64,000 bases of DNA from CAYRGG01 sp964423745. GTDB taxonomy: Bacteria; Pseudomonadota; Gammaproteobacteria; Competibacterales; Competibacteraceae. The stretch spans positions 41,945 to 105,944 of the forward strand of contig CAYRGG010000007.1 of assembly GCA_964423745.1 (NCBI GenBank). The letters are read 5' to 3'. The notes beneath the pieces were generated by a model. That model was given only the letters and a program-made list of their open reading frames with translations. It was not told the DNA's origin and made no database searches. Below are positions 35,190 to 43,057 of the stretch, piece by piece. The position numbers and the translations under genes are program-made. Numbering within the stretch: the stretch's first letter is position 1; each line of letters opens with the position of its first letter.

Positions 35190-36350
35190 ATGTCGCAAAT
35201 TACCGAGACATCTAGTAACCCGAACGTTATCGCCAGTGCCGCCGAGCAAGATCTTATTCCCCAAGTGAAACAAGATCTCGCTAAACGTACGCCAGCACCA
35301 GAAGTCGATCAACAAAAAATTACCACCCTGATCGATGAAATCGATATCAAAGATAGTAATTCTATTCTTTTCTTTGGTAGCAAAGCGCAAGAGCAATTAA
35401 CCTCTATCTCTGATCGTATGTTAGAAGGCGTACGCAACAAAGACACGGGACCCGCCGGTGCTTCCCTCAACGAAATGGTCTCGGTACTCCGCGGCTTCGA
35501 TGTGGAAGAATTGGATCCCAAAAACAAACCCGGCTTTTTTGCTCGTTTATTTAGTAAAGCTAAACCCCTGGCGAGGATTGTCCAACAATACGAGTCGGTG
35601 CGTAATCAAATCGACATGATCAGTGATAACTTAGAGCGGCACAAAACTAAGCTATTAACGGATATTACCTCCCTGGATCGTCTCTACGAAGCCAATCTGG
35701 ATTATTTCCACACCCTGGAGCTTTATATCAAGGCGGGAGATGCCAAGCTGCATGAGCTGGATACGGAAATTATTCCAGCCCTAGAACAAGAAGCGCAAAC
35801 CACCGAAGCGGTCATCAAGGCCCAAGAACTACGGGATTTGCGCAGCACCCGGGATGACTTAGAGCGGCGTATCCATGATTTAAAACTAACCCGCCAAGTC
35901 ACTATGCAGAGCCTGCCAAGCATCCGTTTGGTTCAGGAAAACGATAAGGGATTGGTGAGTAAAATCACCTCCACCATGATGAACACCATTCCCCTATGGC
36001 GGCAACAATTGGCCCAGGCCATCACCGTCTATCGGTCTGGTCAAGCGGCCTCTACCCTTAAGTCAGCCACGGATTTAACCAACGATCTGCTAGCGGCCAA
36101 TGCTGATAATCTTAAAGAGGCCAATGCCCAGGTGCGCCAGCAGATAGAGCGCGGTGTGTTCGATATTGAGACGGTGAAAAAAGCTAATCAAACCCTTATC
36201 GCCACTATCGAGGAGAGCTTACAGATCGCTGACGAAGGGCGCCGCCGTCGCCAGGAAGCCAATACCCAATTGGAGGCCTGTGAAACCGAACTGCGGGAAA
36301 GCCTTGCCGCCGCTAGCGCCCGTACCCAAGCCAGTAGACGGTTTCGGTAG
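35190..36350 (+). CDS. TelA-family toxic anion resistance protein
   Basis: A 386-residue, almost entirely helical, coiled-coil protein. It has the TelA core: ILFFGSKAQEQLTSISDRMLEGV, KPGFFARLFSKAKPLARIVQQYESV, DITSLDRLYEANLDYFHTLELYI, and MMNTIPLWRQQLAQAITVYRS near residue 270. The family is linked to tellurite, toxic-anion and cell-envelope stress resistance, but its biochemical role is not established. It lies 59 bp after the XpaC gene and 3 bp before the SPFH gene, so the three are very likely co-translated. Confidence 0.92.
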   Translation: MSQITETSSNPNVIASAAEQDLIPQVKQDLAKRTPAPEVDQQKITTLIDEIDIKDSNSILFFGSKAQEQLTSISDRMLEGVRNKDTGPAGASLNEMVSVLRGFDVEELDPKNKPGFFARLFSKAKPLARIVQQYESVRNQIDMISDNLERHKTKLLTDITSLDRLYEANLDYFHTLELYIKAGDAKLHELDTEIIPALEQEAQTTEAVIKAQELRDLRSTRDDLERRIHDLKLTRQVTMQSLPSIRLVQENDKGLVSKITSTMMNTIPLWRQQLAQAITVYRSGQAASTLKSATDLTNDLLAANADNLKEANAQVRQQIERGVFDIETVKKANQTLIATIEESLQIADEGRRRRQEANTQLEACETELRESLAAASARTQASRRFR

Positions 36351-36353
36351 ATC

Positions 36354-37481
36354 ATGGGTTTATGGGATAAGCTATTTGGCGAATTTGTCGATGTCATCGA
36401 ATGGCTCGACGATTCCAACGATACTCTTGTCTACCGTTTTGAGCGCTATGGCAACGAAATCAAGTACGGCGCCATGCTCACCGTGCGCGAAGGTCAAGCG
36501 GCCATACTGATCAACGAAGGCCAACTGGCGGATGTGTTTGAACCCGGTCTGTACCAACTAGATACCGCTAACTTACCCCTATTATCTACCCTACAAGGAT
36601 GGCCCCACGGTTTTCAAAGCCCTTTCAAAGCGGAAGTTTACTTTTTCAGCACCCGTCGTTTCACGGATTTAAAATGGGGCACCAAAAATCCCATCATGCT
36701 GCGGGATCAGGAATTTGGACCGGTACGGCTGCGGGCTTATGGGACTTACGCCATCCGCATCCGCGATGCCACCACTTTTTTGCGGGAGATCGTGGGTACC
36801 GACGGTCATTTCACCACCGCCGAAATCACCCATCAACTGCGCAATTTGATCGTCTCGCGATTTGCCTCAACCCTGGGTGAATCCCATATACCGATTCTCG
36901 ACCTCGCCGCCAATTATGACGACTTAAGCGATTTCCTCACCCAGCGTATTGGGCCGGAATTTCAGGTCTATGGGCTGGAGTTAACCAAATTACTGGTGGA
37001 AAACATTTCCCTGCCAAAGAATGTGGAAGCAGCCCTAGACCGGCGCACCAGCATGGGCATCGTGGGAAATCTAAATCAGTACACCCAGTTCCAAGCCGCC
37101 GAATCCATGCGCTCAGCCGCCCAGCAACCGGGCAGCGGTTCCGATGCCATGGGTATGGGCATGGGGTTTGTGATGGCGCAAAAACTCGGTGAATCGTTAT
37201 CGTCAAACTCGCCTCAATCGCAGCCAAACCCTCACCCGCCATCCACATACGCTGCAACACCACCACCCATCCCTACCGAAAACCCCTACTTTGTAGCGGT
37301 CAACGGACAACAGACAGGTCCGTATAATAGGGCTGAATTAGAGGCTCAAGCATTCAGCGGACAGCTTACCCCCTCAAGTCTGGTCTGGCGTCAAGGGATG
37401 GCCAACTGGACACCTGCTGGTCAGGTGGCGGAGTTACATGGGCTCTTTGAAAATATCCCACCGCCGATTCCCGGTGCATAA
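36354..37481 (+). CDS. SPFH-domain (YdjI-like) protein with C-terminal GYF_2 domain
   Basis: A 375-residue protein. Residues 1-240 are the YdjI-type SPFH/virion-core domain (MGLWDKLFGEFVDVIEW, VREGQAAILINEGQLADVFEPG, LRAYGTYAIRI, LTKLLVENISLP). A Gly/Met and Pro/Ser-rich linker follows, then a GYF_2 domain at about 305-365 (YFVAVNGQQTGPYNRAEL, SLVWRQGMANWTPA) and a proline-rich tail PPPIPGA. SPFH proteins form scaffolds at membranes. GYF_2 binds proline-rich peptides, so the protein may dock partners such as its neighbours. The ATG is 3 bp after the telA stop. Confidence 0.9.
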   Translation: MGLWDKLFGEFVDVIEWLDDSNDTLVYRFERYGNEIKYGAMLTVREGQAAILINEGQLADVFEPGLYQLDTANLPLLSTLQGWPHGFQSPFKAEVYFFSTRRFTDLKWGTKNPIMLRDQEFGPVRLRAYGTYAIRIRDATTFLREIVGTDGHFTTAEITHQLRNLIVSRFASTLGESHIPILDLAANYDDLSDFLTQRIGPEFQVYGLELTKLLVENISLPKNVEAALDRRTSMGIVGNLNQYTQFQAAESMRSAAQQPGSGSDAMGMGMGFVMAQKLGESLSSNSPQSQPNPHPPSTYAATPPPIPTENPYFVAVNGQQTGPYNRAELEAQAFSGQLTPSSLVWRQGMANWTPAGQVAELHGLFENIPPPIPGA

Positions 37482-37511
37482 GCAGTTAGCCCTTTTATTT
37501 TAACTCCCTTT

Positions 37512-38648
37512 ATGCAGACCCCCGGCCAATCCAGCACTGCCGACAATATTTCCCAGCAGTTTCCCTGTGACCAATGCGGCGCACCGCTCCAGTACGCCCC
37601 CGGTACTCAGATGCTGCGTTGCCCCTATTGTGGCCATGAAAATGTTATTGTTGCGGCCCTTGAACCTATTGTGGAACAGCATTTCCACGAAACCCTGGCA
37701 GAACTTGCCAGCGCCGAGAGACTTACGGAAAGCGTCACCAACCACTGCGCATCCTGTGGTGCCACTTATACCCCGGACCCCCATGTCCATGCAGACAGCT
37801 GCCCCTTCTGTGGTGCGCCGGCTGTGGTAGCAACGGAACGTCACCGCCATATCCAACCTCAGGCTTTATTGCCTTTTCACATCCCTCAACAGCAAGCGCG
37901 AGATATGTTTCGCCATTGGCTTAAGAAGCTTTGGTTTGCGCCTAGTCAACTCAAATCTTATACCCGCAGCGATAAACATCTTCAGGGTATGTATGTCCCC
38001 TACTGGAGCTTTGATGCCGCATCCTCTAGCACTTACCGGGGTTCGCGGGGCGACTATTATCAAGTGCCGCAAACCTATCAAACCGTCCAAAACGGCAGGA
38101 CAGTAACACGCACTCGGATGGTTACTAAAGTACGCTGGACGCCCGCTTCAGGGCATGTCTCACGATTTTTTGACGATGTATTGGTGTTGGCTAGCCATAC
38201 TCTTCCCAGACGCATCACCGAGCGTTTAGAACCCTGGGACTTGGCCAATTTAACCCCTTACCGGGAGCACTACCTAAGTGGCTTTCGCAGCGAAATGTAT
38301 CAGGTGGAACTTGGTCAAGGCTTTGACTATGCAAAGCAACGTATGGCGCAAGTTATTCGCCGAGACGTGATGCGCGATATCGGTGGGGACTTACAACGTA
38401 TTCAGCAAGTAAACACCCATTATAGTCAAATACATTTTAAACATATTTTACTGCCCATTTGGGTGTCAGCGTTCCGGTTTAAGGATAAAGCTTACCGATT
38501 TGTTATCAATGGCCGCAGCGGAGAGGTTCAGGGAGAAAGACCCTATAGCTTTTGGAAGATTGTGGCAATCCTACTTATCGGCATGATTATCATAGGGGCC
38601 GCGGTTTTCGCCGGGTTACATTTTCAAGACGCACAGATAAGCTATTGA
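37512..38648 (+). CDS. Double zinc-ribbon protein with C-terminal membrane anchor
   Basis: A 378-residue protein with two four-Cys zinc ribbons, CDQCGAPL...CPYCGHEN near residues 19-45 and CASCGATY...CPFCGAPA near 79-107. A long beta-rich domain (YVPYWSFDAASSSTYRGSRG, WTPASGHVSRFFDDVLV) follows, and a single membrane span near the C-terminus (ILLIGMIIIGAAVFAGLHF). Similar proteins are often mis-named PriA-like or TFIIB zinc fingers and occur beside YdjI-type SPFH genes. Topology suggests a cytoplasmic body tethered to the membrane. It completes the XpaC-TelA-SPFH module and is convergent with the EF-hand gene. Confidence 0.8.
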   Translation: MQTPGQSSTADNISQQFPCDQCGAPLQYAPGTQMLRCPYCGHENVIVAALEPIVEQHFHETLAELASAERLTESVTNHCASCGATYTPDPHVHADSCPFCGAPAVVATERHRHIQPQALLPFHIPQQQARDMFRHWLKKLWFAPSQLKSYTRSDKHLQGMYVPYWSFDAASSSTYRGSRGDYYQVPQTYQTVQNGRTVTRTRMVTKVRWTPASGHVSRFFDDVLVLASHTLPRRITERLEPWDLANLTPYREHYLSGFRSEMYQVELGQGFDYAKQRMAQVIRRDVMRDIGGDLQRIQQVNTHYSQIHFKHILLPIWVSAFRFKDKAYRFVINGRSGEVQGERPYSFWKIVAILLIGMIIIGAAVFAGLHFQDAQISY

Positions 38649-38676
38649 TTAATCTATTCAATTTAAAAAAACCACC

Positions 38677-39090
38677 CTATTTTTCTGTCACTTTGCTGAC
38701 ATCGTATTGGGTAACTTCTTGGAGAGACAAAACCCCGTCGCTGTTGGCGTCGGCGGTTTCAAAATCTTTAAGTTTAATACTCATGACCTCATCCAGTGAA
38801 AGGTAACCGTCTTGATTGAGATCACTTGTGGCAAAAGTCTTTGGATCGTGGTTAGCAAGTTCGTTTTTATGAATTTTGCGATCTTTGTCATCGTCTAAAG
38901 CCACAAACCCTGTCACAAAGTCACTTACGTATTCAGCTTCATCGATGACACCGTCGTCATTTTGGTCTGCTGCCTCAAAAGCAGCCTGAGAAAACGAGTT
39001 ACTTGCTTCCTCTGCACCAGCAAAACTAATCATGACGATAAATATAAAGCTCATCCATACTAGGCTCGTCAGGCTGACTGAGTGTTTCAT
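38677..39090 (-). CDS. Secreted EF-hand calcium-binding protein
   Basis: A 137-residue protein with a signal peptide (SLVWMSFIFIVMISFAGAEE). Four EF-hand loops follow: DQNDDGVIDEAEY, DDDKDRKIHKNEL (Arg in place of the usual Gly, so weaker), DLNQDGYLSLDEV and DANSDGVLSLQEV. It is probably periplasmic and binds calcium, as in calerythrin-like or EF-hand pair proteins of proteobacteria. No partner is visible; neighbours are convergent or divergent. Confidence 0.88.
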   Translation of the reverse strand: MKHSVSLTSLVWMSFIFIVMISFAGAEEASNSFSQAAFEAADQNDDGVIDEAEYVSDFVTGFVALDDDKDRKIHKNELANHDPKTFATSDLNQDGYLSLDEVMSIKLKDFETADANSDGVLSLQEVTQYDVSKVTEK

Positions 39091-39290
39091 ACCTACCTCC
39101 GTCTAAAACGTTATAAACATGTTTGGTTTAAAAGTGCTCATAGGTTAGAGTTTGTAACCTTTAAAACCTACAAAAATTGCTCAGAAACTCAGCTATAAAA
39201 TTTCAAAACAACTATGACACGTCTGTCATCGGCGGTAAAGTTCGTCAATGCTTTCAACATGGGCTTGCAACCAACACAGAGGATAAGGGT

Positions 39291-40268
39291 ATGACCAAAG
39301 CAATCCGTATTCATGAACACGGCGGTCCTGACGTATTACGTTGGCAAGAGGTCCAGGTGGGTGATCCAGCCGCAGGCGAAGTACGTATACGCCATAACGC
39401 CATCGGTTTGAATTTTATCGACGTTTATCACCGTACCGGTCTTTATCCAGTGCCAGGTCTGCCCAGCGGCATTGGTCTTGAAGCGGCTGGTGTCGTGGAA
39501 GCTGTGGGTGATAACGTTACGGATTTACAGGTGGGTGATCGAGTCGCTTATGCATCGCCGCCGGTGGGTGCCTACGCAGAGACCCGTTTGATACCCGCTG
39601 ATCGCGTGGTGACAGTGCCAGATACCATCGACGACCGCACTGCAGCCGCTATGATGCTGAAAGGGATGACGGCCCACTACTTATTACGGCGTAGTTACCG
39701 AGTACAAAACGGTGATGCGATTTTAGTGCATGCCGCCGCGGGTGGGGTAGGTTCAATTCTTTGTCAATGGGGAAAACATCTAGGGGCAACGGTCATTGGC
39801 ACCGTAGGCAACGATGCAAAAGCTGAAAAAGCCCGCGCCCATGGCTGTGATCATATCATTGTCTATAGTCGAGAAAATTTTCTAGAACGGGTTAAGGACA
39901 TCACCTCTGGCGAAGGTGTTGCAGTGGTCTACGATTCGGTGGGTAAAGCCGTTTTTATGGATTCCTTAGATTGCTTGCGGCCTTTAGGCATGATGGTGAC
40001 TTTTGGCAACGCTTCGGGAATGGTGCCAGCTTTTGAACCTGGCTTACTCGCCGCCAAGGGGTCATTGTTTCTGACTCGACCTAGTTTAATGCACTACACG
40101 GCCAAACGAGAGGATTTAGTAACCAGCGCCAGGGAATTGTTTGAGGTTGTCACCCAGGGAGCAGTGAACATCGAAGTTCATCAAACCTATGCACTAGAGG
40201 ATGCCGCACAAAGTCATCGGGACCTGGAAGCTCGCAAAACCACGGGTTCCACCCTACTACTTCCTTAA
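39291..40268 (+). CDS. qor: NADPH:quinone oxidoreductase (zinc-free MDR)
   Basis: A 325-residue medium-chain reductase without zinc cysteines. It has IGLNFIDVYHRTGLYPVPGLPSG at the start, the quinone-site region GVGSILCQWGKHLGATVIGTVG with the NADPH loop AAAGGVG, and FGNASGMVP. I start at ATG 39291, where GAGGATAAGGGT precedes it and homologues begin M-x-K-A-I; an upstream in-frame extension of 38 codons is not family-like. It reduces quinones or enones using NADPH. Confidence 0.92.
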   Translation: MTKAIRIHEHGGPDVLRWQEVQVGDPAAGEVRIRHNAIGLNFIDVYHRTGLYPVPGLPSGIGLEAAGVVEAVGDNVTDLQVGDRVAYASPPVGAYAETRLIPADRVVTVPDTIDDRTAAAMMLKGMTAHYLLRRSYRVQNGDAILVHAAAGGVGSILCQWGKHLGATVIGTVGNDAKAEKARAHGCDHIIVYSRENFLERVKDITSGEGVAVVYDSVGKAVFMDSLDCLRPLGMMVTFGNASGMVPAFEPGLLAAKGSLFLTRPSLMHYTAKREDLVTSARELFEVVTQGAVNIEVHQTYALEDAAQSHRDLEARKTTGSTLLLP

Positions 40269-40336
40269 ATTCCAATAGGAAAAACTCTTAACTGAGTTAG
40301 CTTAGTCATCCAATTGGTTTATGTTATAAAATTTCC

Positions 40337-40371
40337 GCCCCACTTGGTTTACGTATTAACCAAGATGGGGC
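40337..40371. terminator. Bulged hairpin between convergent genes
   Basis: GCCCCACTTGGTT pairs with AACCAAGATGGGGC with a one-base bulge and an 8-nt loop, between the convergent qor and histone-deacetylase-like genes. There is no long T-run on either strand, so termination is plausible from location rather than sequence. Confidence 0.4.
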
Positions 40372-40396
40372 AAACGCCAGCATTTTTAGATCAAAT

Positions 40397-41365
40397 TTAG
40401 CCTAACGCGGTTTGTTCAGAAGATTGCAGCGACGCTGAAGAGCCATTCATAAGCGCTTTAACGTGAGCTGCCGCACTGGTGGCAAGGGCTGATAGATGAT
40501 ATCCCCCCTCTAGCGTAGATACGACGCGACCTGCACAGCACCCATTGGCGATATCTAAAATTTCCGTGGTGAGCCAGGCATAATCTTCCTCGGTGAGATT
40601 GAGCTGGGCCAACGGATCTAGATAATGGGCATCGAAACCAGCGGAGATGAATATAAAATCCGGTTTAAAATTTTCTAAGGCGGGTCCCATAATAGTGTTC
40701 CAACCGTGACGAATTTCCTTAGAACCACTATTAGGCAACAACGGAAAATTAATGATGTTTCCGACACCTCGCTCTTCTGCTCGCCCGGTGCCTGGGTACA
40801 ACGGAGACTGGTGACTGGAAATATACAAACACTCAGGGCGACTCCAAAACGCAGTTTGCGTACCATTGCCATGATGCACATCAAAGTCGATCACAGCTAC
40901 TCGTTCCAAGGCATGGGCTACTTGGGCATGAAAAGCACCGACGACGACGTTGTTAAAGACACAAAATCCCATTGCGCGACTGGGTTCAGCATGATGGCCT
41001 GGAGGACGTACTGCACAAAACGCATTACTTGCTTCCCCCGCCATTATTGCATCCACGCCTGCGCACACCGCTCCCGCCGCCCGCATAGCAGCATCTCCAG
41101 AAGACGATGACAAGGCAGTATCCCCATCGAGGGGATAAAAACCATAATCTGGAACCGATTTCAATACCCGTTCTACGTAACGCTGGGGATGGGCCCGGGT
41201 AAGCTGATCCATAGTCACCGCGGGCGCTTCTTTCCAGTAAAGATCAGCAAACGCAGACTTTTTTAGTGCTTGCTGAATGACTTCAAGACGATCTGGACAT
41301 TCGGGATGGCCATATCCCATATCATGTTCCGCACAAACCGAATGATGGTAAAGCAAAGTGGTCAC
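40397..41365 (-). CDS. Histone-deacetylase-like (AcuC/class II HDAC-type) amidohydrolase
   Basis: A 322-residue zinc amidohydrolase: YHHSVCAEHDMGYGHPECPDRL, the charge-relay RPPGHHAEPSRAMGFCVFNNV, the zinc ligands in IDFDVHHGNGTQ and SAGFDAHYLDPLAQ, and GGYHLSALA. It should deacetylate acyl-lysine or acetylpolyamine substrates. I take GTG 41365 as the start, because TAGGAGGT lies eight bases upstream and homologues begin just before LLYHH. It follows the CBS gene by 19 bp, a probable two-gene operon. Confidence 0.92.
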   Translation of the reverse strand: MTTLLYHHSVCAEHDMGYGHPECPDRLEVIQQALKKSAFADLYWKEAPAVTMDQLTRAHPQRYVERVLKSVPDYGFYPLDGDTALSSSSGDAAMRAAGAVCAGVDAIMAGEASNAFCAVRPPGHHAEPSRAMGFCVFNNVVVGAFHAQVAHALERVAVIDFDVHHGNGTQTAFWSRPECLYISSHQSPLYPGTGRAEERGVGNIINFPLLPNSGSKEIRHGWNTIMGPALENFKPDFIFISAGFDAHYLDPLAQLNLTEEDYAWLTTEILDIANGCCAGRVVSTLEGGYHLSALATSAAAHVKALMNGSSASLQSSEQTALG

Positions 41366-41384
41366 AATGGGACCTCCTAAAGAG

Positions 41385-41813
41385 TTAGCGCTGGGATGTG
41401 GCCCGTTGCAGTGCTCGAAGCACATCTTCCCGAGAAATAATGCCGACCAAAACCCCTTTTTCTACAACAGGGAAACTTTTAACTTGTCGTGCCACCAGTT
41501 GTTGCAAGAGTCTGCTCAGCGGTAAATCAAGCATGACAGTTTCTGGATTGACAGTCATCACCGTCTCCACAGCTTGCTCCATAATTTTATCGTAGGGTGG
41601 CACTACCGCATCAGGTGTAAAAATAAAGGCTTTAAGAAGATCAAACTTAGTCATCATACCCAGCAGTAGATTTTCTTCGTCTACTACGGGCACACCGTTA
41701 AAGTCATGGGCTTCAAAGATATCTTGCACCTTTCGTAAGACAGTGGAAGTCGATACAGTAATCGGCGAAGTGGTCATAGCGTCCTTCACCGTGTAACGTA
41801 AGAATTCATACAT
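41385..41813 (-). CDS. Tandem CBS-domain protein
   Basis: A 142-residue protein with two CBS domains: VKDAMTTSPITVSTSTVLRKVQDIFEAHDFNGVPVVDE with GMMTKFDLLKAF, and TVMTVNPETVMLDLPLSRLLQQL with SFPVVEKGVLVGIISREDVLRAL. Such stand-alone Bateman modules bind adenine nucleotides and regulate partners. Its tight linkage to the deacetylase gene suggests that acetyl-lysine or acetylpolyamine metabolism is coupled to energy state, an inference only. Confidence 0.9.
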   Translation of the reverse strand: MYEFLRYTVKDAMTTSPITVSTSTVLRKVQDIFEAHDFNGVPVVDEENLLLGMMTKFDLLKAFIFTPDAVVPPYDKIMEQAVETVMTVNPETVMLDLPLSRLLQQLVARQVKSFPVVEKGVLVGIISREDVLRALQRATSQR

Positions 41814-41929
41814 AAAACAGCACCTTTACTTGCCAACAAATGGCTTTTATGCTCACTATACCCTAGCTGCTCTTGATATTAAATCAAGAGACTGAAATAC
41901 AGCCTGCACATTCACGCACAGAAAAATCC

Positions 41930-42499
41930 ATGAAAACCACTGCATTTGTCCAAACCCAACTTATACAAATGGCTAAAAACTTAGCCAACCTGACCCACCA
42001 AGCCGAGGCTATTGCTACAGTCGCAGAGTGGATGGTGCAACGTATCCGTTTAGGAGGAAAAATCCTCTTTTGCGGTAACGGTGGGTCGGCGGCAGATGCA
42101 CAGCATTTGGCTGCCGAGTTAATGGGTCGATTTCTTAAGGATCGGCTTCCTCTCCCCGCCATTGCCCTGAATACAAATAATTCTGTTATCACCGCTTTGG
42201 GTAACGATTATGGATTTGCTGATATTTTTTCTCGCCAAATACAAGGTATTGCTGGTGACAAAGATATGCTAATTGCCTTATCTACCAGCGGTAATAGTCA
42301 GAATATTATCAATGCTTTGGGATCTGCACGGGAGGTAGGCGCTGTAACCGTCGGCTTAAGCGGCGCAAGCGGCGGTGAGATGCGTGAAGCGTGTGATTTA
42401 TGTATTTGCGTACCTTCATCTAGCACACCTCGTATTCAAGAAATGCATATCGCTATTGGCCATTTGCTCTGTGAATTAGTAGAAGAAGCATTATCGTAA
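41930..42499 (+). CDS. gmhA: Sedoheptulose-7-phosphate isomerase, SIS domain
   Basis: A 189-residue protein covering one SIS domain, close to E. coli GmhA (192). It has ILFCGNGGSAADAQHLAAELMGRF, ALNTNNSVITALGNDYGF, ALSTSGNSQNIINAL and the C-terminal RIQEMHIAIGHLLCELVE. It makes D-glycero-D-manno-heptose 7-phosphate for the LPS inner core. The Met at 41930 gives the family length, and the upstream in-frame TTG extension is unlikely. gmhB follows 47 bp later; related DiaA proteins share the fold, but the gmhB link favours GmhA. Confidence 0.88.
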   Translation: MKTTAFVQTQLIQMAKNLANLTHQAEAIATVAEWMVQRIRLGGKILFCGNGGSAADAQHLAAELMGRFLKDRLPLPAIALNTNNSVITALGNDYGFADIFSRQIQGIAGDKDMLIALSTSGNSQNIINALGSAREVGAVTVGLSGASGGEMREACDLCICVPSSSTPRIQEMHIAIGHLLCELVEEALS

Positions 42500-42546
42500 A
42501 TGAATGAATGTTATGAAATACCTTTAGCGGGTAGCGCTTAACAATT

Positions 42547-43050
42547 ATGCAACGGGGTGCGGTTTTTTTTGATCGCGATGGGGTGTTAAACCAAGATCGG
42601 GGCTATGTTTATCGTATTGAAGATTTTGTGTGGATAGAAGGAGCCCGAGAAGGAATCCGTCTTGTCAATCAGTTAGGTTTTTATGTGTTTGTGGTGACTA
42701 ACCAATCGGGGGTGGCACGGGGCTATTATTCCGAGCACGATATCACGCAGCTCCATACTTGGATGCAAAACCAACTTACTGCTTTTGGCGCTCATATCGA
42801 TGATTTTCGCTTTTGCCCTCATCACCCCCATGCGACGCTACTCGAATATCGTAAGGTTTGTAACTGCCGCAAACCTAAACCCGGTATGATCAGCGATCTG
42901 CTACACACCTGGGACGTTAATCCGAAAAAGTCCTTTTTTATCGGTGATAAAAACACTGATTTACAAGCCGCGGCCTCGGCAAGTATAAAAGCATATCTTT
43001 TTGATCAAACAAATCTGCTACATAGGCTAGAGCAAATTTTTGCTTGTTAA
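42547..43050 (+). CDS. gmhB: D-glycero-D-manno-heptose 1,7-bisphosphate 7-phosphatase
   Basis: A 167-residue HAD phosphatase. Motif I is FFDRDGVLNQDRG, motif II TNQSGVARG, and the zinc-loop CPHHPHATLLEYRKVCNCRKPKPGM is specific to GmhB; motif IV is FIGDKNTDLQAA. It acts after GmhA and HldE in ADP-heptose synthesis. It overlaps or touches the next channel gene, depending on that gene's start. Confidence 0.92.
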   Translation: MQRGAVFFDRDGVLNQDRGYVYRIEDFVWIEGAREGIRLVNQLGFYVFVVTNQSGVARGYYSEHDITQLHTWMQNQLTAFGAHIDDFRFCPHHPHATLLEYRKVCNCRKPKPGMISDLLHTWDVNPKKSFFIGDKNTDLQAAASASIKAYLFDQTNLLHRLEQIFAC

Positions 43051-43057
43051 AACAATC

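Noticed and set aside
43040..43057. Longer TTG-initiated form of the MscK-like protein
   Set aside because: The ATG at 43058 gives a normal signal peptide; the TTG extension lies inside gmhB without a clear binding site.
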